Source: an uncultured Methylococcaceae bacterium (GTDB lineage: Bacteria; Pseudomonadota; Gammaproteobacteria; Methylococcales; Methylomonadaceae). From it: a stretch of 34,169 nt of DNA. Positions 1 to 9,000 of the stretch are shown one piece after another. A model generated the notes under the pieces. The model was not told the DNA's origin. It did no database searches and saw nothing but the letters and a program-made list of their open reading frames with translations. The first letter of the stretch is position 1, and each line of letters begins with the position of its first letter. The translations under genes were made by a program, and so were the position numbers. The stretch covers positions 1 to 34,169 of the forward strand of contig CAIZMK010000278.1 in NCBI GenBank assembly GCA_903934035.1. The letters are read 5' to 3'.

Positions 1-339
1 CCTTTATCTTATAATGGTCTAAACCAAGAAAGCACTTCTGCTTTATTAGGTGTGCGTTTAGCAGGTCAGGTCTACAAGAACACCACGGTACAAACCAGTG
101 CTGGGTTTGAAGAAGACATGCACAACTCCGTTAATAATTACAGTGCCACAGGTCTTGCGGGTTTATCTGCAATCACCTTTAACCCTAATATTCAAAGAAC
201 CCGTGCAGTCGTGAATTTTGGCGCCTCTTATGAATTGGCGAAAGGTCATCATTTAGGTTTTAATACCATATACCGACAAGAGTCTTTTCAAGGTGTTGAT
301 ACTAAGATGGCGTACGTGAATTACTCGATGGGATTTTAA
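1..339 (+). CDS. C-terminal end of an outer-membrane beta-barrel protein (autotransporter-like), partial
   Basis: The frame is open from base 1, so the gene begins left of the window; the GTG at 52 in the ORF track is only the first internal start-like codon. The visible residues alternate polar and hydrophobic positions in strands of roughly ten residues. They end in VNYSMGF, with the terminal aromatic residue expected of an outer-membrane barrel recognised by the BAM complex. The pattern (LLGVRLAGQ, then alternating strands, then a final Phe) resembles the last strands of an autotransporter translocator domain. The passenger or function cannot be seen. Two strong hairpins follow the stop codon. 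An ordinary porin-like barrel is the main alternative. Confidence 0.55.
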   Translation, partial: PLSYNGLNQESTSALLGVRLAGQVYKNTTVQTSAGFEEDMHNSVNNYSATGLAGLSAITFNPNIQRTRAVVNFGASYELAKGHHLGFNTIYRQESFQGVDTKMAYVNYSMGF

Positions 340-345
340 GCCAGT

Positions 346-413
346 GTGGGCAGCGCTCACTGCCCACCACTTAATCGGTAGTGGTGTGCAAACAATAAAG
401 CTGTTTGCACACC
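346..413 (+). terminator. Tandem hairpins after the barrel gene
   Basis: Two hairpins follow the stop codon. The first has an 8-bp stem (346-353 with 360-367, GTGGGCAG/CTGCCCAC). The second has an 11-bp perfect stem (383-393 with 403-413, GGTGTGCAAAC/GTTTGCACACC). Neither has a long T-run, so transcript protection or Rho-linked termination is as likely as classic intrinsic termination. The GTGGGCA...TGCCCACC theme recurs near 21160 and 22050, so the first hairpin may belong to a repeat family. Confidence 0.4.
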
Positions 414-570
414 CATGTGTCTTAGATTTTCCTAGCGAGGTTTTGTTTGATTGTTTTCGATATTATGGGTAAGCGGCGGTTTTCTGTAACGACTCGTAAG
501 AGCAGGTAATGAAAACGTCCTACGACTTAAGGACTTATAAAATTGGATTGATATTTATAGCCCGTAATCC

Positions 571-650
571 GTAGCCTCGATGTAGCAAGGCGGAATCGAG
601 GATTAACAGCACTCCGATCCCCTCGCAGCACTGCGTTTCATCGAGGCTAC
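571..650. repeat. Palindromic intergenic repeat with GTAGCCTCGATG ends
   Basis: GTAGCCTCGATG (571-582) is exactly inverted as CATCGAGGCTAC (639-650), enclosing about 56 bases with further partial complementarity (CGGAATCGAGG against CCTCG). It looks like a REP/BIME-type unit. Its right end abuts the 3' end of the vapC-like reading frame, and the distal TAG stop of that frame lies inside the repeat. Confidence 0.6.
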
Positions 651-1066
651 TTGCTAAACCAATTTTCAATGGATAAATCGGTAAAGTTAATAAAATCATC
701 TATGTTACGAGTGACTAAAATCAAATTATTTGCTTTAGCAACGGCTGCAATTTAAGTATCCACAAAGGGCGGTGTTTTACCCAATAATTGTAATCGTGCG
801 GCTGTTTGCCCCTGCCAATTTGCGGCAGTTTCCGTATAAGGCAATATTGGAAACATAAGCAAAACGGATTCAAGATAATCTTTTATTTTCAATCGTTTTG
901 AAGAGTCGGGCAATAATTCAACTCCTCGAACTAGCTCATAAACCACGAAAGCAGCAATGGCTATTTGCGCATGAAAACGTTCTATATTTTCTATAACTTG
1001 AATATTGGGCTTTGCTTTTAAATGTTCTGAGATGGTATTAGTGCCTAGCAAATAAACTAAACTCAC
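647..1066 (-). pseudogene. Broken VapC-like PIN-domain toxin
   Basis: The frame starts at GTG 1066 and would give a 139-residue PIN-domain ribonuclease, but an in-frame TAA at 752-754 interrupts it after FVDT. Beyond that stop the same frame continues with IAAVAKANNLILVTRNIDDF and ends at TAG 647-649, which is normal VapC C-terminal sequence. A single CAA-to-TAA change explains the stop. The first catalytic Asp of the family (LLDTN) is also Gly here (YLLGTNTISE). The Glu of YELVRG, the Asp of FVDT and the Asp of RNIDDF are kept. The start overlaps the antitoxin stop by 4 nt (GTGA), the usual toxin-antitoxin arrangement. The toxin is very likely inactive. The family call is strong; loss of function is inferred from the two lesions. 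Confidence 0.8.
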
Positions 1067-1305
1067 AATCTAAAGTCCCTATCAGCATCTGATTTTCTAT
1101 TTTCTTCAAAAATACTCGTATCGATACCGCTTGCTTGATATTTATTTAAAAACTCTTTTAAAGCAAGGCCTGCATCGGTTTTCATTTGTGTTAATTCATA
1201 GATAATGGCAATCTTTGCCTTTCCAGTTGGAATAGTGTCCGGCAGTTGAAGATGCAAGCTATGATCACTAGGAATTTCGGCTTCTATTTCATAATAAGCT
1301 TGCAT
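1063..1305 (-). CDS. Antitoxin partner of the PIN toxin (VapB-like)
   Basis: This 80-residue acidic protein lies directly upstream of, and overlaps by 4 nt, the PIN-domain frame, so it is read as its antitoxin. The N-terminal half (MQAYYEIEAEIP... LPDTIPTGKAKIAIIYE) has the short beta-strand character of small antitoxin DNA-binding domains. The C-terminal half is charged and would wrap the toxin. An AAGGA ribosome site sits 8-9 bases before the ATG. The gene looks intact although the toxin is not, a common end state in which the antitoxin no longer has a target. No specific operator was recognised upstream. The partner role comes from context and length, not from a signature motif. Confidence 0.65.
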   Translation of the reverse strand: MQAYYEIEAEIPSDHSLHLQLPDTIPTGKAKIAIIYELTQMKTDAGLALKEFLNKYQASGIDTSIFEENRKSDADRDFRL

Positions 1306-1524
1306 GATGAGGATTCCTTAAGAGTTAATAAGCCTTTTGCAGGCGGTATATCTCATATTGTTAATATCTAGTCACAATGCCGATAGCCTTATTAAATAGG
1401 TAATTGTAATTAAATAAGTTAAAACTCAATTTTAAATCGCCAACCGATGCACCACTAATGGCAATAGATACGTAAGTTCCGCTGCTTATGTGATAAGTCC
1501 GTAAGCTGTAGGTTGGTTTCGCGA

Positions 1525-1570
1525 CAGAAACAATAAAAAAAACACCGTAGGGGCGTATTCAATACGCCCC
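1525..1570. repeat. Solo fragment of the GTAGGGGCGTAT repeat / MITE-1 left half
   Basis: GTAGGGGCGTATTCAATACGCCCC (1547-1570) is a near-perfect palindrome. The preceding GAAACAATAAAAAAAACACC resembles the left arm of the full MITE copies at 19295 and 30745 (GAAACGATAAAAACACC). The rest of the 1306-1606 gap shows nothing I recognise apart from the antitoxin ribosome site. Confidence 0.6.
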
Positions 1571-1606
1571 TTCCCGCTGCGATGAGATTTATAACTTACA
1601 TCAACT

Positions 1607-4264
1607 TCAAGCAATTTTATCTTTTAAAACTAATTTACTAATCGCTGGCAATACCACAAAGGTACACATCATGATCCAAAAGATACCGATAGTGATTACT
1701 AAGCCCATGCTGGCTATGCCTTCATGAGGTGAAAATGCCAAGCCAGCAAAACTTGATGCTGTGGTTAAGGCACCATAAAACATCGCTCTCGCGGTACTGG
1801 ATTGATAAATATTTTGGTCTTCTGATAAAGAATGATGTAATTTTTCAACCATGTGTATGCCGTTATCGACACCTAAACCTAATAACAACGGTAAAGCGAT
1901 AATGTTGGCATAATTGATGGGCGTATGCGTCAGCACGGTACTCGCCATCGTAAATAAACCCGCTAATATCAAGGGTGTCATCACCAAAAAGGTATCAGTA
2001 AAATTACGTCGTATGGCATACAACAACAAAGTAATGGTGATCAGCGCGATGATAATGGCTTTTTGAAAGGCCGCTATCACTTCTTTCATAGACTCCCAAT
2101 AAATAATCGGCAAATCTGTGGTTTCTGGTGCGACGGTTTGCACTTCATTAATAAACTCTTGCAAATTAGCGAGATCATTTAAATCTTTCTTAGGAAATAT
2201 TTGAATACGATACCAGCCTTCTTTACTCAACCAACGATCTTTAATATCTGCTGGCAAATCTGACAAAGTAACTTCCTTAGCGCCCATACCGACTAACAAT
2301 TCATTCATAGCATCAGGTAACGTACCTAGCAATGTCGTTTGCATTTTCTCTATAAACAAACGTCGACTGGGCTGTTGCCTTGTATCGAGCTCAATTAACA
2401 TATCCTGTAATTCTTTCTTAAAACAACCTAAGGCAGCCAACTCATGGGCATCCGTTTTTTCAAGTAAGCGTTGATCTATCGCTTTAATCAAGCGATTAAT
2501 ACCAGGAATCGGATCGTTATCCACTTTCAAGGTAGGAAATCCTTGAGCTTGTGCACCTAACATCAGTGCCATATCTTCTATAACGGCTAATTTGTCTTCT
2601 TGTTGTTCCGGTACAAAATCAAAGACACTGATGGTTTTATCAACACTAGCCAAGCCTAATAACTTTTGTTCCATATCCTTGGCTTTTTGGGCATCTTCTG
2701 CCAATACCGTCAAGGTCATAGGCGTGGTATCTGGATTTTTATTTAAGTTCTTAAAAGCAATGACTGATTCTGTATTAGGATCACGTAAATTAATAGGATT
2801 AAAGTCTGTTTGAACTTTAAAAACTAGGCCTATGGATAAAATAGTAAACAACAAAGTCGCTATAGCAATAGGCTTTGCATAATGCAGCGTGTGATTGGCC
2901 ATCTTTTCAGCTAAGGTAGCCAAAAATGGATGCGTTGCTAAGGGTTCTGATTTATCAGCGACAGGAATAAACCTTAGGAAAGCTGGCATGACGGTTAAAG
3001 TCACCACTAAACTAATAAACAAACTAGTACCAGCCAACAATCCTAGTTCAGACACGCCTCTATAATCAGTCGGTACAAAAGCAAAAAGCCCAATTGAAGT
3101 GGTCCCTGCGCATAGTAACAAAGAAGGCCCTGTCGATATTAAAGTACTGTGTATTGCTCTTTCACGATTCACATGATGTTGGATATTATCTTTATAACGC
3201 AGACAAAAATGGATGGCGTACTCTACGCCCAAACCTATATTCGATACGGCAAAAGCGACAGAAATCAAATTCAGTTCTTTAACAGCTAGCGCTGCAAAAG
3301 CACCGCAAAACACCATACCTAGAGCTAGGGTAAATAAGGTCGCTAAAGTAAATAAAATAGAACGATAAGCCACTAACAATATAACTAATACCAACACCAC
3401 TGAAAAAATACAGGCATTAAAAGTACCATTACTCATGCCTACAACTTCATCATCTTCTAAGCCCACTTCGCCAGTAATCCAAACCTTAACCTCTGGCAAG
3501 TCAGGCTGCTGAATTTCAGCAATGGCTTTACGCACTGATTCTATAGCGTGTTCAGCAGGTCGTATTTGTGAGTATTCAAACTTAGGTGAAAGCATAATAA
3601 AGCCTTTACCGCCATCTTTACCACTGAGCTTGTTGTCTGCGATCAAGCTTTCCCATGACAATAGATTATTTTCACCATTCATGCTTTTATGCAAAGCCAA
3701 AGCGACTTTATCGATCAAGGTGGCTAAATCAACTGGCAAGTCTTGCTTATCGGCTTTAGCACTCAAAGCATCTTCAAAGATAGAGAAAAAACCCGTTAGA
3801 TTAGGCTCTTGAGAGATACGCCCTATAAAAGGTTGGGCTTGAGATAGGTTATTAGAAACCGCTTGTAATTCGGTCGGTGCTAAATAGAGCAGACCATTTT
3901 TATGAAAGAATTCATTTTCACTAGGGATATATACCGTCTCAAAATTAGTCTTGTCGGCATTTAATAAACGACCTAAGCGTTTAGTCGCAGCTTTGGTTAA
4001 CTCAGGCGTGTCTGATTCAACAACCAATAACAAGGTATGTAAATCCTGAGCAAAGGCTTTTTCATAATGACGTCTATTTTGTTGAAAAGGCGCATTAGGG
4101 GCGACCATATCTTGAGTATCGGTATCGATACTTAAGTGACTACCTGCATATTGCCCTGCCAATACGGTTAATACTGCAACGATTATTAATACTGAAAAAG
4201 GATGCTTTAACACCCAAGCGCCCCAAATTGAAAATAGATTATTGCTTTTGTTCTTAAACGTCAT
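1607..4264 (-). CDS. hpnN: RND/MMPL-family exporter, HpnN-like
   Basis: This 885-residue inner-membrane RND protein has one membrane segment near residues 17-40. A large periplasmic loop follows, then a five-segment bundle (about 280-430). A second half has a segment near 460-480, another periplasmic loop, and a final bundle (about 730-880). Length and the two-lobed layout match HpnN, the hopanoid-associated RND transporter that carries hopanoids to the outer membrane. Motifs typical of that group are visible: NGLLYLAPTELQ, LSQAQPFIGR and FVPTDYRGVSELGLLAGT. The start is supported by GGAAG 7 bases before the ATG. No hopanoid biosynthesis gene is in the window, so cargo is inferred from family resemblance. 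A generic MMPL lipid exporter is the alternative. ApbE is upstream on the same strand, but an inverted-repeat element separates them. Confidence 0.7.
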   Translation of the reverse strand: MTFKNKSNNLFSIWGAWVLKHPFSVLIIVAVLTVLAGQYAGSHLSIDTDTQDMVAPNAPFQQNRRHYEKAFAQDLHTLLLVVESDTPELTKAATKRLGRLLNADKTNFETVYIPSENEFFHKNGLLYLAPTELQAVSNNLSQAQPFIGRISQEPNLTGFFSIFEDALSAKADKQDLPVDLATLIDKVALALHKSMNGENNLLSWESLIADNKLSGKDGGKGFIMLSPKFEYSQIRPAEHAIESVRKAIAEIQQPDLPEVKVWITGEVGLEDDEVVGMSNGTFNACIFSVVLVLVILLVAYRSILFTLATLFTLALGMVFCGAFAALAVKELNLISVAFAVSNIGLGVEYAIHFCLRYKDNIQHHVNRERAIHSTLISTGPSLLLCAGTTSIGLFAFVPTDYRGVSELGLLAGTSLFISLVVTLTVMPAFLRFIPVADKSEPLATHPFLATLAEKMANHTLHYAKPIAIATLLFTILSIGLVFKVQTDFNPINLRDPNTESVIAFKNLNKNPDTTPMTLTVLAEDAQKAKDMEQKLLGLASVDKTISVFDFVPEQQEDKLAVIEDMALMLGAQAQGFPTLKVDNDPIPGINRLIKAIDQRLLEKTDAHELAALGCFKKELQDMLIELDTRQQPSRRLFIEKMQTTLLGTLPDAMNELLVGMGAKEVTLSDLPADIKDRWLSKEGWYRIQIFPKKDLNDLANLQEFINEVQTVAPETTDLPIIYWESMKEVIAAFQKAIIIALITITLLLYAIRRNFTDTFLVMTPLILAGLFTMASTVLTHTPINYANIIALPLLLGLGVDNGIHMVEKLHHSLSEDQNIYQSSTARAMFYGALTTASSFAGLAFSPHEGIASMGLVITIGIFWIMMCTFVVLPAISKLVLKDKIA

Positions 4265-4328
4265 TTATGTCTTCCATTATTTTAATAATTCAACCCAGCT
4301 CTTTGTTGAGAGGGGCTAAAGGAGGCTG

Positions 4329-4385
4329 CCAACTTTAGGTACAGGATAAGGTCAAGCCTTTCACGGTACCCCGTCTCAAGTTAGC
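4329..4385. repeat. Diverged copy of the CCAACTT...AAGTT repeat
   Basis: CCAACTTTAGGTACAGGATAAGGT through CTCAAGTTAGC resembles the element at 9813-9887 (CCAACTTAAGACGGTACAG, then TATAAGGT, ending CTTAAGTTG). Both have short inverted ends. It is poorly conserved and called only by comparing the two copies. Confidence 0.4.
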
Positions 4386-4398
4386 GCTTATACCCTAG

Positions 4399-4556
4399 AG
4401 ACTGTGAAAGTATTATGATTTTAGCTTCCCCCTTTGTAAAAGGGGGACTGAGGGGGATTTTTTGTGTTATGGGCTACTAAAATTTAATGATTATTTTTAA
4501 TAGACCAAATCTCCCCTAGCCCCTCTTTGCTAAAGAGGGGGAAACTTTCACAGTCT
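4399..4556. mobile_element. MITE-2: 158-bp inverted-repeat element
   Basis: AGACTGTGAAAGT (4399-4411) is perfectly inverted at ACTTTCACAGTCT (4544-4556). Inside, both arms carry G/C-run hairpins: CCCCCTTTGTAAAAGGGGG on the left and CCCCTCTTTGCTAAAGAGGGG on the right. The element has no coding capacity and sits between apbE and the HpnN-like gene. A second, interrupted fragment of the same family is at 30702-30961. No convincing target duplication was found here. Confidence 0.6.
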
Positions 4557-4573
4557 TCCTACCTTCCCAACTC

Positions 4574-5614
4574 TCATTCAATAGTAATTTTATCTAAAGT
4601 ATTCAGCGCATCACTTTTAGATTCGATAAGTTCAGAGCCCTGCTGTTGAATAAATAAAGCAGGGATATGAGCGACATTAGCGGCTTGCAGACCTTCTTTT
4701 TGACCCAAACACAATAAAGCGGTATCCCAAGCATCAGCAATAGTAGGGTCTTCATGAATAACGGTGACTGATACTAAGTCATGAGTAATTGGCCGGCCAT
4801 TACGTGCATCTAAGATGTGGCTATAACGCTGACCTTGATAATCAAAATAATGATTATAAGTACCGGAAGTCATCACCGCCATCTGGGACTCCTTAGGCAT
4901 GGTGATTCTTTTTTGCATGTGCATATCACCAGGCAAGGGTCTTTCTAAGGCGATACGCCAAGCTTGCTGATCAGGTTTATAACCCCGAGTCTGCAATTCA
5001 CCACCAATTTCCACTAAATAATCAGTAATGCCCTGCTCTTCTAATACTTGACTAATTTTACCGACGCTATAGCCTTGGGCAATAGATGATAAATCGACTT
5101 TTAAATCTGCTTGCTGCTTGCGTAAATGACTATCATCAATGATATCGAGTTTCGCCATACCAATACGCGCCTGCAACTTTTGTATCGATGCTTCGTCAGG
5201 CATAGCAGGAGCCTCACCACGAAAACCCCATAAATCAAACAGCGGCTTCATGGTTAAATCGTAACAACCTTTAGATGCTACAGAGACTGTTTGAGCGATA
5301 CGAACCAGCTTTACAATTTCAGCCCCCACTTCCTGGCTATCTGTATTTTCAGTGCTATTAAAGACTTCAATAACTGAGTCTGGACGATAGTTTGAAAGGG
5401 CTTTATCAATGACATCTAGTTCATTTTTAACAGCACTGGCAACTGCTGCGTTATCTATCGAAGTTTTTGACCAATAACTGATATGATAAGTCGTACCTTG
5501 AGCCGCGCCTTCAAGCTTTTGTATACTTGGACCTGAACAAGCGATCAGTTGGCTAAATATAAAAAAGACAGCTAGTACTTTTAATAATGGGGAATTGTTC
5601 TGAGTAGATTTCAT
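4574..5614 (-). CDS. apbE: FAD:protein FMN transferase (ApbE), lipoprotein
   Basis: ApbE transfers FMN from FAD to a Thr of target flavoproteins such as NqrB/NqrC or RnfG/RnfD subunits at the outer face of the inner membrane. The ORF track starts at 5650, but MKSTQNNSPLL at 5614 gives a clean lipoprotein signal (basic start, hydrophobic stretch, lipobox LIAC) and is preferred; the upstream 12 codons have no good ribosome site. Family motifs are present: GTTYHISYWS, DLSSIAQGYSV, LVEIGGELQTRG, TSGTYNHYF, SHILDARNGRP for FAD and Mg binding, and DAWDTALLCLG. At about 346 residues it is normal length. No Nqr or Rnf genes are in the window, so its targets are unknown. It may be transcribed toward the HpnN-like gene, with MITE-2 in between. 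Confidence 0.92.
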   Translation of the reverse strand: MKSTQNNSPLLKVLAVFFIFSQLIACSGPSIQKLEGAAQGTTYHISYWSKTSIDNAAVASAVKNELDVIDKALSNYRPDSVIEVFNSTENTDSQEVGAEIVKLVRIAQTVSVASKGCYDLTMKPLFDLWGFRGEAPAMPDEASIQKLQARIGMAKLDIIDDSHLRKQQADLKVDLSSIAQGYSVGKISQVLEEQGITDYLVEIGGELQTRGYKPDQQAWRIALERPLPGDMHMQKRITMPKESQMAVMTSGTYNHYFDYQGQRYSHILDARNGRPITHDLVSVTVIHEDPTIADAWDTALLCLGQKEGLQAANVAHIPALFIQQQGSELIESKSDALNTLDKITIE

Positions 5615-5843
5615 AATACTTCTGGTGGTTATGTGTTGATTCATTATCATCGCTAGCAGTTACTATATTATTACGAGATGAGTTTTCTTAAGTTTAACCA
5701 CATCAATAAACTGGGTTAATATCTGATTCATAGCAGTTATCGAAGGCTATGCACTCAACAAAGCGACTAAGAAAGCGGTTATACCCAACATTATAAAGGT
5801 ATTGTGGTTTGATTTCTAAAAATGAAACTACCCTAATAACTAT

Positions 5844-5887
5844 AAGTAGATGTCGATCGTAATGTAGGGACAGGTCGTGACCTGTCC
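5844..5887. repeat. Repeat AAGTAGATGTCGATCGTAAT + GGACAGGTC palindrome, copy 1
   Basis: The unit ends in the palindrome GGACAGGTC-GT-GACCTGTCC (5868-5887). The same unit occurs inverted at 16026-16070. It lies in the 5651-6077 gap, which otherwise holds a REP-like unit and the start region of the fusion ATPase. Confidence 0.6.
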
Positions 5888-5908
5888 TTACTGTGTAAAA
5901 TGTACCAA

Positions 5909-5960
5909 TGCCGGAAACGCTTTTCTCGCTGACGCTCGTAAAGCCTTATTCCGGCCTACA
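5909..5960. repeat. REP-like repeat (TGCCGGAAACGC...TTATTCCGGCCTAC), copy 1
   Basis: TGCCGGAAACGCTTTTCTCG through TTATTCCGGCCTACA has inverted GCCGGAA/TTCCGGC ends. Related copies lie at 14841-14953 and 31453-31560. All three are between genes. Confidence 0.65.
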
Positions 5961-6077
5961 ATAAGTTCACAATTCATTAACTGTTGGCAGTGACCAAAAA
6001 TATAGAGTTGTGTAAAGGTTCTTATTACCCTTACCGCCAACCTAACCATCAATTTGTTAATACATCGATAGGTCATA

Positions 6078-9000
6078 ATGATGAATAATGTTTTAGTTAA
6101 AAAGATAGGCAATTTAATTCCTTACACTTTACTAACAGGTCTTTTATTGTTGAGTTATAAGGTACTTAATGAGCTATTGATACCACTGACCTGGGCCATC
6201 ATTATTGCTTATGTAATGTGGCCTGCTTACCAAAGGTTAAGGCATCAACTTAATAATAGAAATACCTTAAGTGCTAGTGTAATGACAGGCCTAATAACTA
6301 TCGTCATTTCGTTAAGCCTCTACTGCTTAGGTTCCTTATTACAAAATGAAACTAAAATTGCTTACCAAAGCCTATCAATTAACTTTACTAACAATGCCTA
6401 TCACCTACCGAAACCTATAAGCCAAATTCCATGGCTAGGGCGACAGTTACAAGATCTTATTGATCAACTCATTGATAACCAAGCTGAAATCAGCGACCAA
6501 CTCACTAACTGGGTAGGACAATGGCTGGGAGAATTTACGCAATTGCTTGGCAGTATTGGTCGAAATATCATGAAGTTGGGTGTTATTTTAGTCACGGTAT
6601 TTTTTTGTTTTCGAGATGGACTTAATATTATTAAGCAATTGCAGCAAGGCATCATTAGTTTTTTAGGCTCATATCAACATGTTTACCTAGAAACTGCTGG
6701 AGCCACTACTCGCGCAGTAGTTTACGGCCTAGTTCTTGCAGCACTTAGTCAAGGTTTACTAGCAGGAATAGGTTATGCGGTAGCGGGTATCAAGGCACCC
6801 TTATTATTTGGACTGATAACAGCCTTCCTGGCCATTATTCCTATGGGAGCGACATTGATATGGCTGCCTTTAAGCATAATACTAATCGTCTCTAATCAAT
6901 TCTGGTCTGGTATTGGTTTATTACTTTGGGGATTTCTAGCTGTTAGCACCATAGACAATGTGGTGCGTCCATTAGTTATTAGCGGTGCTGGTCGAGTACC
7001 TTTCCCCATCGTATTATTCGGCGTGCTTGGAGGCTTATCAACTTTCGGAGCTGTTGGGCTATTTTTAGGGCCAGTGATTCTGGCAGTACTGCTCTCTGTT
7101 TGGCAAACTTGGCTAAAACTACAGCAAATAGAATTATCTGAACATGAATACTCTCAACCCATCTGGCACACACTTTCGACAGAAAGGGTCATTGCCGAAT
7201 TAGATTCAGATTATGGTCTGGGTTTAAGTACAGAAGAGGCGCAAAAACGCTTAAATCAAAGTGGAGCTAATAGTCTTACTGAAATAGCTCAGCGCTCCGC
7301 ATTGCATTTATTACTATCCCAATTCAAAGGTGTCCTTATTCTTGTATTGTTGGCAGCGGCCATATTAGCAACCACTATAGGTGACTTAAAAGACGGTCTT
7401 GTGATTTTAGTCGTTGTCATTATTAACGCTTTGCTGGGATTTTATCAGGAATTTCAAGCTGAAAAGTCTTTGTGCGCTCTAAAAAAAATGCTGCCTTTAC
7501 AAGCGATAGTTCGTCGTAATGGACAAGCAATCGAATTATTAGCTGAGCAATTAGTAGTTGGAGATATTGTTATCCTCGAAGCGGGTAGAAAAATACCTGC
7601 GGATGGCCGCATCCTGTTCGCACAAGCCTTAGAGGTTGATGAATCGTCGTTGACAGGCGAATCAGCGCCTATTACCAAACAAGACATGATTCTTGAACCA
7701 TCTTTAGTACTCGTAGAACGATGCAACATGCTTTATATGAACAACTCAGTCACTCATGGGCATGGAGAAATGATAGTCACAGCCACAGGGATGAATACTG
7801 AAATAGGCAAGCTTGCCAACTTACTAACGCAAAGCCAAGAGGTAGCCACACCATTACAATTGCAGTTAGATAATCTAGGAAAACGCATCGCTGTGTGTGC
7901 GCTAGCTATAATTGTCCTATTATTTTTTAGTGCATTAATGCGTGGAGAAGCACTGATTATTAATGCCATCAATACTATTGCCCTAGCCGTAGCTGCGATA
8001 CCCGAAGGATTACCAGCTGTTGTAACAGTCACACTGGCCTTAGGTATGCACCGCATGGCTAGACAACGTGCCATCGTTAAACGATTAGCGTCTGTTGAAA
8101 CTCTAGGCTGTACGACCGTTATCTGTAGCGACAAGACCGGCACTTTAACGGTTAACCAAATGACAGTACGTAGCTTTTTTTATAATAATCAGCACTATAA
8201 CGTCAGTGGAAAGGGTTACGAGCTCATCGGTAAAATTTCACCTGATTGTTCAGTAGAACATTTTTCTAAGCTACTGATACCGCTAGTGCTCTGTAACAAC
8301 AGCCACATACAAAATGATCAATTCATAGGCGATCCCATGGAAGCCGCCTTGTTGGTACTTGCAGCTAAAGGCGGTATCGACCAAAAACAAGTAACTGATC
8401 AATTACCCAGACTCGCAGAAATTCCTTTTGATGCTAAACATAAATTCATGGCCACCTTTCATCAGAAAAATGATGAAATCAAAGTTTTTATTAAAGGCGC
8501 ACCCGAAGTAATACTCAAACTTTGTCAAAACTCTATCAATGTCCATCAGGACGTTAATAAAGCTTTTCTGGCTCAAAATGAACTTATCGCTAGTGCCGGT
8601 TATCGAGTTCTCGGCCTCGCAGAAACGACATTGCCCTCTGCTACGTTTAAAATAGATAGCGATTTATTTAGTTATATTAATAATCTTAACTTTATCGCTT
8701 TAATAGGTCTAATGGATCCACCCAGAACTGAAGTAAAAGCAGCAATCAAGCAATGTCAGCAAGCAGGTATTGCCGTCAAAATGATTACTGGCGATCAAAA
8801 AACAACGGCCGTAGCGATAGCAAAAGAATTGGGTTTAATAGGCAATGTCATTGAGGGTGATACGCTCGCTGGTCTTGCTGATGACGCATTATCTGCATGT
8901 ATTAATAGTATAGATGTGTTCGCTCGCATCGCACCTGAACAGAAAGTACGTATTATAAAAGCACTAAAAGCAAATCATCATATCGTTGCTATGACAGGTG

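Noticed and set aside
5888-6112. 74-codon minus-strand ORF overlapping the fusion ATPase start
   Set aside because: Covers a REP-like unit and the 5' end of a clearly real plus-strand gene; a shadow.
7454-8143. Minus-strand ORFs inside the P-type ATPase
   Set aside because: Antisense shadows of a strongly conserved coding region.
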